A stretch of 64,000 nucleotides of DNA from Balanoglossus misakiensis (Eukaryota; Hemichordata). Of this stretch, positions 1-10,937 are shown piece by piece. The position numbers and the translations under genes are program-made. Under the pieces are notes generated by a model that did not search any database, was not told the DNA's origin, and was given only the letters and a program-made list of their open reading frames with translations. The stretch's first letter is position 1, and every line of letters begins with the position of its first letter. Where the stretch lies: positions 6,758,001 through 6,822,000 of the forward strand of contig CM082584.2 of assembly GCA_040954595.2 (NCBI GenBank). The letters are read 5' to 3'.

Positions 1-256
1 TTCATTCATTCATTCATTCATTCATTCATTCATTCATTCATGCATGCAATTCATTCATTCATTCATTCATTCATTCATTCATTCATTCATTCATTCATTC
101 ATGCATGCATGCATGCATGCATGCATGCATTCATTCATTCATTCATTCATTCATTCATTCATTCACTCACTCACTCACTCACTCACTCACTCACTCACTC
201 ACTCACTCACTCACTCACTCACTCACTCACTCACTCACTCACTCACTCACTCACTC
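1..256. repeat. Compound tetranucleotide microsatellite (TTCA/ATGC/TCAC)
   Basis: The left edge starts inside a long (TTCA)n array. It is interrupted by short (ATGC)n blocks near 40 and 102-129 and then changes to (TCAC)n from about 163 to 256. All three frames stay open through it, giving His-Ser-Phe-Ile and His-Ser-Leu-Thr repeat peptides, but this follows from a 4-bp period without stop codons and is not evidence of coding. The array probably continues left of the window. Confidence 0.95.
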
Positions 257-314
257 AGTAAGTCATTCTTATGTCATTCTCATGTTCGCCCCTTCCTTTC
301 TCCCCCTCCCTCCT

Positions 315-348
315 CGATCGATCGATCCATCCATCCATCCATCCATCC
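315..348. repeat. (ATCG)n/(ATCC)n microsatellite
   Basis: A short ATCG run passes directly into six copies of ATCC. It lies just after the larger TTCA/TCAC array and probably belongs to the same slippage-prone tract. Confidence 0.85.
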
Positions 349-1500
349 ACTGTGCAGTTAAATCCGTTCACCCACCCGGTCACTCACTTACTCACACGCT
401 GGCTCGCTTACTCCCCAAACCCAATTAGAAACACACATCGCGCGTTGTTTGGTGACATTTCGACGGTGTATTGACGATGCAAAAGCCCGGCAGTGCCACT
501 CTGCGGTCGACACCATCGTGACAATGAGCACGACGCACGTGGGGGAGTCACTTCAATATCACGGCGGATCCCATTCAGAGGACGTGCCCTTTCAAGTTCA
601 TGTTGCACGCGTAGTGGGCGTGTTAACTAAATGCTAACCTGCCGACATCTCATTCGTCGGGCGGCCTTTTATATACTAAAAGCTTTCGGCAACGATACCT
701 TGCAAACGAAATGTTGCGCGGCTGTGAAATCTTATCATGTGACATGAAAAAAAAAATACTTTTTAAAGCCTCGAGTTCTACTGTTAAATGTCAGCACTAA
801 TATTAATCGACGGTAAACGTCATAAGTTGCATGGCCCTGAACTACACTTTTGACCCGAGCCATGGACCGCCAAAAGACAACTCTGCAGAAAGAGGGCGCA
901 TTCTAAATAAAAAATATCGCCCAATGGTTCATTTTTGAGGGTTAACGACAAGGCATGAAATGCATTGTATGTACAATAAAAACATTACTTGTTCAAATGT
1001 AAATCTACTTGGCACAAGACAGACACTACTTTCCGTAATTACCTATGACTGATTTGTCTATTAAGAGATAATACCACGTCACGAGTTACATGTTTCATTT
1101 TTTTAGTAACGTGTTCGGCACTAGTCCTGCGGCTAAAAAGCATTACCGTTTTACAAACGACGGCCTGCGAAGATTAAAAGTGATCGACTGGGGAGGTGTT
1201 AATGTGGCTTCGTGTTAATGTAGGCTTCGCCAAAGTTTCTTTCCCATAAGGCTAAGTTATATTCTGCCTAATGGACAGTGACTTAAAAGCAATGAAAGAT
1301 GTACATTATATTTAGGCGGATATGATTCCATTATAATTGGATATTTAGAGGCGGCATGAAGAAGAAGGTTACTCAACGTTGCGGGGGGCTTGTGGCCATT
1401 AGACATTTATATTTTGGAAACCAGAAAGTTTCTGGTGATTTTACGTCGTATGGCACAAAACTCGATGAGGTGCATGTGAACGGCGACTTTAACATACAAA
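349..1500. other. Intergenic, no gene seen
   Basis: Only short open frames without recognisable protein features occur here. The one noted feature is a small near-palindrome around 668-684 that resembles another at 36034-36051 (see findings). Confidence 0.6.
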
Positions 1501-1612
1501 GGAGTGAGAGTGAGAGAGAGAGAGGGGGGGGGGAGAGAGAGGATAGATGGATGAGAGAGAGAGATGGATGAGAGAGAGGGTTGAGAGGATGAGAGGGGGG
1601 AGAGGGAGAGAC
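1501..1612. repeat. GA-rich purine tract
   Basis: An imperfect GAGA/GGATGA purine tract lies almost entirely on the plus strand and includes a G10 run at 1524-1533. It is simple-sequence DNA and forms a homopurine/homopyrimidine stretch of over 100 bp. Confidence 0.85.
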
Positions 1613-1992
1613 AGATATTGCATCCTTTCGATGTTTTTGCTATTTTGATCGATTGTTAAAAATGTTCTTGGTCCGAGAACAATAGGAGTACCAAAGAATA
1701 TATATTTACAACGGTCATCTAATCATTTCACGCAAATATCGCCGCTCACCAACTAGTGACATCGACGCAAAATTTAACAGACTAGGTACATGAATATCAC
1801 GCCGAACGCCGACAACAAGCATCGCCATAGGCGCTGGCGGTAGACTTTACTTATTACAACAAACGCATTTATTAACTGTGAATTCACGACTTTTACCGTC
1901 AAAATGTCAAGTCATTTTTATCCCGTAAATTATCGGATTGTCGCCCACGAGTCTTAGACCCTTCTGGCAGATTACAGTTGTGTACGGGGGGT

Positions 1993-2006
1993 GGGGGGGG
2001 GGGGGG
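1993..2006 (+). repeat. Poly(G) tract, 14 nt
   Basis: An uninterrupted run of 14 G follows a G6 run separated by one T. It is one of about fifteen G or C homopolymers of at least 10 nt in the window. Confidence 0.95.
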
Positions 2007-2977
2007 CAGCCCTAATAAGCAGACACCACTTCAATATTACAAACACGATCCTGCACAACACGGTTTCGTAATCTTGAGAGCGTGCATCCGGGATCATTCG
2101 TGATGAACCTCGACATTTGCTGACACTGAACACTTTCCGCTATTTTTTTTCCATCAACAACAATGTTTCATTTTCCGTGAATCTGTGATTATAAGGGACC
2201 GTAGGATTTCAACCGGGGGAGGGTCACCCTTCGTTTGGTAGAGATGGGAAAAGTCCCATCATTTTCTTCAACACATTTCGGTCATTTTATAATTACATGA
2301 ATACAGGTCGTTTTGTTTCCTAGTATTCCATCTCGCAATGGGCAACTGCAATATGACAAATGGTTTTCCAAGGAAAGGATGGGGCACTGCTACAGTAACG
2401 TCTTTACTCTAGTGACTTTAGCACGTGGAAGATATATTTCAAGACATACGAAAAACTCACCCATACATTTTTCCCGTCCCCCCCCCCCGGTCGTCAACGA
2501 CTGACTCCTCCCTAAATGTCTGCGCGGAGCCCAGTGTAGAAACCCTTGACATTTTGCAAGTTTTTCTCGCAACGGAAACTCACAACGGTGTCTCAACGAT
2601 AATGGTATTGAAAAAGCAGCAAATCCCAAGGGATAATTGTTTTGAAAATACGAAACGGCACGGTATACAATAGCCTAGTATCTATATAGTCTATTACTAA
2701 TCGGCTACTATTCTAAAAATACACTTATGGCTGAGTCAAGAAAGGGCGGTCTTTATCCCAGGCTACGCTAGATAACGACATGAAACGCAAAATGTGTAAA
2801 ACATTCCGCTGCAAATTAAAAGTGGTAAGGCGTTTCAGCCAATCATGTGTCAATGAGGCACTAGCAGTCTTGCTCAATCATCTCACCGATATTTTCAACG
2901 AGTGTGCAGAGAACAAGGGCGCGCTGTCTGCTGCCCGGTTCGGGAGGGGGGGGCGCAGTGGTTGCGTGTGTGTGCGT

Positions 2978-2990
2978 GGGGGGGGGGGGG
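2978..2990 (+). repeat. Poly(G) tract, 13 nt
   Basis: Thirteen consecutive G follow a TG-rich stretch, with another G8 run about 25 nt upstream (2946-2953). Confidence 0.95.
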
Positions 2991-5900
2991 TGAATGCCAT
3001 TGCCCTCTTTGTTGTTTTACGCTGTTTTGTGATCATTTTAGACTATCTTTTTTATAACATGTGAACAATAAACGATTAGCCTGGTAAATAGTCGTGAAAT
3101 CCGCAATTCTTCTCTCGACATTATGAATTTAGGCCGTAATATTGTAATACATGTATATTCAAGCGAGATCTGGCCATAGGCTTGATTTGTATTGGCTTGT
3201 CGAAATCAAGGACTCTGACGTCAGACTCCTAGGAAGCCATGTTAACACGATACAAACATGTATACCCTTTTGTTTGGTCCAACAGTAATGAGTAACGGAA
3301 GGCTTGGTTTCGGGTTTCACGATTGCAGCGAAATATTCCATTCCAGAGAATTGATAAATAGTAAGCGAAACCGTGCAGACTCGATTGCTGACCTCTTGTG
3401 AAATTCAAGACAGTTCCCGGTGAAATGCGGTAACTGCATCTCATATTTTAGATTTCAACATTCATCCTTCTACAAACTTTACTTGCCGAAGTATGGTCCT
3501 AGCAAGCAATTGCTCGGTTGGCTGTCTAAAGCAATTGTACGTTACATATACGTTTCTCTATGGTAAGCGTTCGTTTCAACACTCGTGGTTGGTGTGTATT
3601 CCTTTTAACCATCGGGACCATGCGATATGGAGAACTTAAAATTACGCGTGTTCAAAAAATACGCTGAACAGAATAATTCGCTAAAAAGCAGAACGTATAC
3701 GGTGATTTATAATCGATGCGTGTTTCAACATATAAAAGGGTCATAACGCCGTCACAGTTCACTTGAATTGATGTAATACACGTCTTTCAAATATCAATTT
3801 TAATATGGCATCATCATATTACAGTGTGTCTATAAAGTAATACGCATAATTCGTCTTTCTGGATTGACGACAGGCCCAATCCCCCTGGCGGGAAAGTTGC
3901 CTATTATGCAAAAACGACAGGCTAATACATTTGTACATCCACTGCACCAAGAAGCTCAGTCGGTTCTAAGTTCATCAGGAGGTGAAACTGAAACCAGAGC
4001 TTAGGAAGCAGAGAGGGCGCTCTAAATCACATGAATATTTAATTGAATAAAGAGGCCTACTTGTGTCGGGACAGTAGTTTGGAAAATTGTCAGGGCGATT
4101 ACCAGTGATGATGATGTGTGTATCTCGTATTGTTCTCCTAATCGTTCCTTCTTATCAACTGAAAACTTCATTCTTGGAAAAGCACCGAAGCATCATGGTA
4201 GGTGAATGTTTAAACTGTTTGTTGCAGCGGGCCGTTTTCATTTGCGCGTGGTAAGATTTTGTTGCGAACATATCGTGAATTCGTGATTGAGATGTAATTC
4301 TATACCATCTTTAGTCAATGTTTGCCCAATCTGCGCAACGACAGTTAACTACTTGTAAAAATTCAGCAAAGAAGATAACCGCGAACGGAAAAGGTGCGAG
4401 GTGGTTCTTTGCTTAGAAATTCTGCATACACCTCGGCAGGTTTTCCTTTAGAGCAGGTGACAAAGAGCCGGGTTATTCACAATTTGATCAGGTGTGTTAG
4501 CTCTGTATGGCTGGGCTGTGTCTGGTTGGAGGCGCGACCTTTAACACGTGGAAGCTGAGCCCTATTGCCACGCAGAGCTAAATCTAAGATGAGTATCTTG
4601 TCACGTTTTTCGTGTACCTAACAACTGTTTGAACATTTTACACCTCTCCGCGTCACTGATAGACTGGCAGTTGTTTGAATGGCCGTACGATTCCTTCCAA
4701 AATCATCATGGTCATTTCTAAAGCTCGTGGACTATTTGTGAATAACTGTATGGTTTACGTGAGCTAAATTTAGATCTAAGGAATGGTTGAACATCATTTT
4801 ACACCGTCGGCGTGTGACTGAAAAAATGTGTTCTTTTTACATAAGAAAAGCGGTCGTCCATTTAAATAAAAGAAAACTTTAGTTGTGGAAGCTCCCGATG
4901 CCGAATATCGCCCAGAGCATGCGCTGTGGACGTTATTCACTGAGGAATAACAGAACAATTTGATTGCAAATGTCAGCACGTTCTCTGATATCGGAGTTTG
5001 ATATTTGTCTTCTCGCTGGCTTTTCATTTCTATGGCTAGCTGTTTCATCTGCTGTGACGATTGGAGTTCAAAGTTAACTAGGTCTGCGATAAGCTTACAT
5101 TACGCCCCCGGCCCACAAAGCCGTCTTAAATCGAACCACGTTCGAAGAATATTGCAGTCTGGTCGCAAAATCCAATTTTGCCACTGGCTGCGCTGTGATA
5201 AAATCGGTAGCACAGCTGCAGGAATCGGGTCAGGGAACCAGACTACCGTGTAAATCTATGTTATTAAAGTAGAGCAAAATTAGAAGTAATACCTTCACAC
5301 GAAAATGAAGTCCATCCAGATGCCTTCAATCCCTCTGACACGATTATCTCTTGTGGAATCTGGAAACATAAAAACCAAGTGATGATATTATTCATTAAAG
5401 CCCGTGAGCTTTTAAATTGGTCCCTGTAAATACAATGAAAACACAAATTTTGCCACTCCACTCAAAGTCGGTTGGGGAAGGGTGGGGTGGCAAGTACTCT
5501 GCCCTGGTACACTAGACAAACCAGCCAATAAATGAAATGTGGCGAAGAATGAAGGGGGTGGGTGTGGGAGGGGATGTCTCCCTCCCCCCTTTGGATTTCA
5601 AAATTTAAGTGACACCCTATGGATTTTGCCGCCGCCCCCAGCCGTAAACACTGAACGGTCCCTTATGATATCGCATATGCTTTAACGACACACCTTGTAA
5701 AAGCCTAATTGACGGACAATAGGAAACGGTGTCATGCGCGTGTTTTTACACCTCGACTTTGGGTAGTTCTCTTTGAATTCGGAAGATGTGATGACCCCGA
5801 AAAGCGTTGTCTGGTTTTAGACCTCATACTGCTCATAATAGACACATTGCGCAGTGACTGTTGGCCGCCCGTCCCTCACGAGGAGGCCAGCGGCACCCTT

Positions 5901-8900
5901 TTGAAAAAAATGGTTTGGTCGGGACCGTGGCCGTCAGACCAGACACTACACTGTACCCGGTCGGTGTTATATTCTACTTCAGCCCACAAACCAAATGCAC
6001 TTTCATTCAAAACAGTTTGCCTGGCACATTGCACTTTTCTGTTGTATTCAGGCCAGACGAAAAATAATCATTCCGATTTTTGGATAATCTACAATACCCG
6101 AAGCGGCTCGGTGTTATAGTCTGTGCTTCTAGGGGCGAACATCTGCTTCTAACGGCTTTGACGAGCATCGCCGCCAGAACGACCGACAAGCAGTAATCAA
6201 AATTCCCCGCAGTCCCCGGGCAAAGATTTTCTCGTCTCTACGAGCGTCAGTCGATACACTGCGCAGGTGTGGTCTATGTTTAACATGCATGTGTGCAGCA
6301 AGAGTTTGTTACACGTTTAATTTAAAGTACAGGGGGACTTTCGATTTCCCCTTCTTTCAACTCCAGGGAAGCAAAGTTATGTTGCATCTTGCCTAAGAAA
6401 TATTGCATGGAGTTATGGTTCTAGGAAAGTGTAAATAATAATGTAATATTAATTTTAATCGAATGACAGCAACGGAGTGTTTTGAAAGTGGCGGCAACTA
6501 TTGATTTCTGCAAGTATTAATTTATTTGTATGTTTCCGTCAATGTTTGATAGCCATCTGATACTAGCCCCGCGCTAAGCACGTTCACACAAGAAACGTTT
6601 CGTTTGAATCATGTAAAATCATGAAACAATATGCCAAAAGTTTCGAACCACGGGGCTTTAAAAGTTATGTAGCTTCAGTTTTCGATTTTCAACGTTCGAA
6701 CACAACCCCTGCAGGATACGGAATCTCTGATGTTGCATGCACAGTCATAATGTATCCGCAACTTGTGTGTTTTCGTACCATTTAGCCTAATTACTAATGC
6801 ATGATGCGTTGGTTGAAACAAACAAGATTTTGATATAAAAAATGAAAACGTTATCTTTTTGGCAGAAAAGTAATTGAATTTCTCGGCCTTGAGCAGCAAT
6901 TACAGTGAAGTCAATCGGTATATTGCAGGTATCATCTATATTTTAGACACGCGTCTGTTGTGAGCGTCTTTATAAGCATAAATGTTGCAACTCTCGATTT
7001 TCTATGCAGCTCCATTAAGTGGTGAATAATTGCACAAGATTTCACGGTGTCATATTTAAGAATTAGCCGTGGTAAATTTTTGAACTATTGCGGAACGTTC
7101 TCGCAAGTTTTTTTATCTTTCTTCTGCAATTATTATTGTTAAAACTAATGAACAATGGGGAGTGGTATTTCATCGGAATTAGAATTCAGGGAAACCTTTT
7201 AAAAGAAAGAGACCGCTTAATATCAGATGATGTTGCATGTTATATGAGGCGTAGTTGCGGCGGCATCCGGTCACACGACACACACGAATAGAACGCGTGT
7301 TTGTACCCTCTCTCTTCACCTTGAAAACGCGAGCATTTTGGGCTTGGGTACGTGCGCGATCACTGCACATGGCGCCGATTTTACAATTGTATTTCGGGCG
7401 ACTAGTATTCTACGCTGGCGTTTACGAACTGCCAGAGATTAGCACATTAATCCCCTCGACGATGGAACTTCTTTTAAAGATATGCGGCAAATTGTATTAC
7501 TCAACACTGGCAGCAATCATCAGTAGAAATCGCAGCGCATATTAATCTATACTAATATTGACTTGGGTAAAACATGCAGACAAGCGTTTATTGTGCGCAT
7601 GGTTAAGTGACAGATTTTATGTGTCATGATGTTACCATTACTCAATAAAGGAGGTGGCATATGGGGCGACTTTAAAAAAATAAAACTGGTTTATGTTTTT
7701 CGATCGACCGACCAGGAAGAGGGAAATGTATTATTTTACACATCAGCAGAACAATTCAATGCCAGTAGTATTGGTAATTATCCCATTTCTGCGTTCAAAG
7801 ACAAAAACAACATTTTCCCTTCGTAAACAAACCTAGAAATGGACCAGAGAAAAGCAAGTATCGGTATTTTTGCATCTTCCTGCGCTGTACCTACATCCTC
7901 CTCAGCCGGCAATCTAACCCCTCTTACTGCAATGGAATGGCCTTCTGACATACTTACGCGTAAATTGCACTTCACAACAATGTGCGGTCAACTTGCGGGG
8001 ATGACTACTACTAAAACATTCATCTTGACTTAGAATACATCGCCTCGAGTCTAAACTGAGCTGTTAGCTGTAGTAGCACCCCCGCGTTTGCAGATTAACG
8101 TGGAAGGGCGTTGTCAACATAAAGGACGGATCTTGGGATTTTGAGGAGGGGGAGGGTTCACACGTCAGCACGTTTTTTTAGAACCAGGCCCTTTCGTTCG
8201 AAAAAACAACAACTTAACTAACAAGCAGAATGGTGAATTTGGGAAAAACGTGAATGGATTTCTCTGAAAGTGTTCAATTTTCGGCGGCAAAAGATTGCAC
8301 ATCTTTTTTTCTGACCACCCGTTCGGACTCGCCGAAACTCTAATGGTTCAACCCATCTATGTACCATTCATGGTTTTTGCTTTTCATGGGTTCAAAATAC
8401 TAATTTCCGGGCCACTATATCTAATAACGTTCATGCATTTACGTTTACTTTTTTTACAGGTTTTATGAGTTTATAGTCCGCCTTACAGCTGATCCATGTT
8501 TGAATTGAATTGATTTCCATCGAACGACAGCGATTTTTTTTCCCGGCGCAGACGAGACCGCCCAGCGAGCAGTCAGATATGTGCTTGGCCTGACCGCGTC
8601 AATACGACAGCATCGACTACTTTGGAAGTAGAAACCGGGAATTTGTGATTCCCAAACGCTCGCAAATACATAGACGATATATTATTCGGCACGGAGAGCG
8701 ATTTGGGAATGACTTGGACCGACTGCGCTGAGCACTACGCTATCGCTCGTTGATATTCGGTGCTTAAATATATCCAGGTGAGTCGGACGAGTCAATTTTT
8801 GTTACACGTGAAGAAATCGGACGCAAATGTGTGATCGTCAATTGGAATTTCACAACTAGCGAGTACAACCATTGGCTGCCGCTGGTAGCTGTTTCCCCGG

Positions 8901-9470
8901 ACTTCACAAGGAAGGATTCGTTGCACAGTAGGAAATCACAACATTTTTGCCCTGGACCGAGACATATAACACAAAGATGTGCAGTACGTAAATAAGTCTC
9001 GTTGGTCGATGCTGTCTGCCAGGTTGTAACATCTGATGCGAATTTATTTAGGACGTGTTCCCGACAAACGGCATATGTATCACACGGCAACGAGGGAATT
9101 TGACAACCCTGCAAGGCGACACGGACCCCGGGCCTGCAACGGATACCGTTATCACGACAACAATTTTATAGGCTATATTCAGTGAAAACTACTCCACTCC
9201 GTCAACACCAGAATCGATTAGAGACCGATTTTAACTGTCATCGCCATCGCATTTATTGAACGGATGCCTTCGGTCTGTAAAAAGATAGGCCTCGCTGTTT
9301 TTTTTCAACGAACACGTGAACGGTCGATATACCAGCCGCGATGCCAGAAATCTCCGTGACACCGAACCGGAACACTCCGACCACAAATTCACACGAGAAT
9401 AAGCTAAAACCACAAAACCGCTCGTCGAGATTTCATCATGTGATTGAAACGTGAGACGGAAGATGTCAAA

Positions 9471-10937
9471 ATGATGCACAACATATCGCGCAATGACACT
9501 AGGATAGCCGCTGACGACCCGGAAACGCCGTCGTTCTGGGAGCAGGTATTTTGGCTTGTCGTGACGATAATTATCATGCTCACGATATTGTTGGCGAACG
9601 GTCTCGTCATGGCGTCCGTGGTGATATCGAAGAAGTTGCGGGAGAGACTGTCTAACTATTTCATACTGAACCTGTCCGTGGCCGATTTTTGTTGCAGCCT
9701 GTTCATGCTGCCGTTCATGATGTTCTCGTTCTGGTACGGGCGTTTTCCCTTCGGCCACTTCTTGTGCAGCTTCAACATGACGCTCAACGTCGGCCTCTCC
9801 GCCCAGTCCGCCTACGGCACCATGCTCGTCAGTCTGGACAAGTTCATCTTCGTCATCTACCCGCTGCACTACCATCGGCTGATCACGCCGGTGCGGGTGA
9901 GGCTGGCCATCGCATCGACGTGGGGACTGTCTTTTCTAGTGGCCGGCTTCGGCTGCCTGACCAGGTGGGCCGAGAAGAGCAACTCCAGGTTTCGCGTCTA
10001 CCCGCCCGGGTGTTTCGCCATCAAGACCGAGTACATCAGCGCCGTGTTCATCTTGACAAACCTGGTCCCGGTCTCGGTCATCGCGTACACCAGTTTTCAT
10101 GTCTTTCGTGCAATACGACAGCAGGCGAAGAAAATATCTCCGGCGACGATGCAAGAGCCCCCGCCTTCCGCTCCCAAATGGGCGCGGCCTCGGAATTCAA
10201 ATTCCCCGAACGCGCTGACGGTAATGGACGTGGAGATGGGACTAGAGAGCGAAGTTCAAGTCTGTGAAGTTCGAGACGAAACTACACCAAAAGTTCAAGA
10301 CGAAACTACACCAAAAGTTCAAGACGAAACGACACCAAAAGTTCAAGACGAAACTACACCAAAAGTTCACGACGAAACGACACCAAAAGTTCAAGACGAA
10401 ACTGCACCAAAAGTTCAAGACGAGACTACACCAAAAGTTCAAGACGAAACAACACCGAATGCGCTGACAAATGGCCGCCCGAAGACGCGGCTGAAAAGTG
10501 CACTAAAGCAGACGAGCCAAGGGGTCGCTCCCAAAACGCAGGATGCGCGCAAGCGACGGAAAGCCGCCAGAAATCAGATCAAATTTACAGGAAACGGCAC
10601 GAGACTTTTAAACAAGACAGAAATCAGGGCCATAAAGGGGATAGGTCTGATTATAATGACGCTCTTCATCATGTGGAGCCCGTTTTTCATCGTTCTCTCC
10701 GTCGCCTCGTTCTGCCGAGACTGTGACGTCTCGAGGCTCCTTAAGTTGACCATAATGATCGCCTTCTGCAATTCGGCGGTGAACCCGCTCCTGTATGCCA
10801 AAAATAAGGATTTCCGCCAGGCCTATGGGCAGATTGTCGGCCACCTCTGTCCTGGGTCGTCCGTCTTACAGAAAAGTAGTGACGAGTTCAGCGCCAGCGT
10901 GGTGACACGCGCCAACGCATCGACATTAGCGTCGTAG
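9471..10937 (+). CDS. Class A (rhodopsin-like) G protein-coupled receptor, orphan
   Basis: A single-exon receptor of 488 residues for the plasma membrane. The start is ATG at 9471 (A at -3); an in-frame TGA at 9441 rules out a longer N-terminus from this exon. The N-terminus has two sequons (N4, N8) and no obvious signal peptide. Seven hydrophobic segments carry class A landmarks: GN in TM1, LSVAD in TM2, C99 (3.25) paired with a Cys in ECL2, D123-K124-F125 where DRY is expected, M-W402-S-P404 where CWxP is expected, and N438-P-L-L-Y442 in TM7. Position 3.32 is N106, so the amine-binding Asp is missing and an aminergic ligand is unlikely. The third intracellular loop is long and contains eight octapeptide repeats (residues 269-332) followed by a basic stretch. 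Neither the ligand nor the subfamily can be assigned from the sequence. Membership of class A is secure. Confidence 0.93.
   Translation: MMHNISRNDTRIAADDPETPSFWEQVFWLVVTIIIMLTILLANGLVMASVVISKKLRERLSNYFILNLSVADFCCSLFMLPFMMFSFWYGRFPFGHFLCSFNMTLNVGLSAQSAYGTMLVSLDKFIFVIYPLHYHRLITPVRVRLAIASTWGLSFLVAGFGCLTRWAEKSNSRFRVYPPGCFAIKTEYISAVFILTNLVPVSVIAYTSFHVFRAIRQQAKKISPATMQEPPPSAPKWARPRNSNSPNALTVMDVEMGLESEVQVCEVRDETTPKVQDETTPKVQDETTPKVQDETTPKVHDETTPKVQDETAPKVQDETTPKVQDETTPNALTNGRPKTRLKSALKQTSQGVAPKTQDARKRRKAARNQIKFTGNGTRLLNKTEIRAIKGIGLIIMTLFIMWSPFFIVLSVASFCRDCDVSRLLKLTIMIAFCNSAVNPLLYAKNKDFRQAYGQIVGHLCPGSSVLQKSSDEFSASVVTRANASTLAS
10275..10466 (+). repeat. 24-bp coding minisatellite in the receptor's third intracellular loop
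   Basis: Eight in-frame 24-bp units encode the octapeptide DETTPKVQ with minor variants: KVH in unit 4, DETAP in unit 6, and a divergent last unit ending PNAL. Each unit has a Thr-Pro or Ala-Pro pair, so the loop holds up to seven proline-directed phosphorylation sites among acidic and basic residues. The units are nearly identical at the DNA level, which indicates recent expansion or homogenisation. The array lies between TM5 and TM6, where G proteins and arrestins bind. Confidence 0.95.

Larger units (their letters stand above)
1613..9470. other. Intergenic, no supported gene
   Basis: Nearly 8 kb with no open frame that looks like a conserved protein and no convincing exon with splice sites. 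The longest frame (5709-6119, plus) has unremarkable composition and no family signature. The region holds three poly(G)/poly(C) runs: 1993-2006, 2478-2488 and 2978-2990. Upstream regulatory sequence or noncoding 5' exons of the receptor gene at 9471 may lie in the right-hand part, but I cannot identify them. Confidence 0.5.

Noticed and set aside
40-428. His-Ser-Phe-Ile repeat proteins at the left edge
   Set aside because: A 4-bp microsatellite without stops opens every frame. There are no flanking exons and no coding signature outside the array.
5709-6119. 136-codon plus-strand open frame
   Set aside because: No domain, weak codon structure, and overlapping frames on both strands of similar length.
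9231-9875. 214-codon minus-strand open frame, and 9689-10267 on the plus strand
   Set aside because: Both are other-frame shadows of the receptor coding sequence. The receptor frame has seven membrane segments and conserved motifs, while these have none.
10242-10467. Repeat-rich frames reading KFKTKLHQ or NFWCSFVL
   Set aside because: They are alternative frames of the 24-bp minisatellite; the receptor frame explains it.
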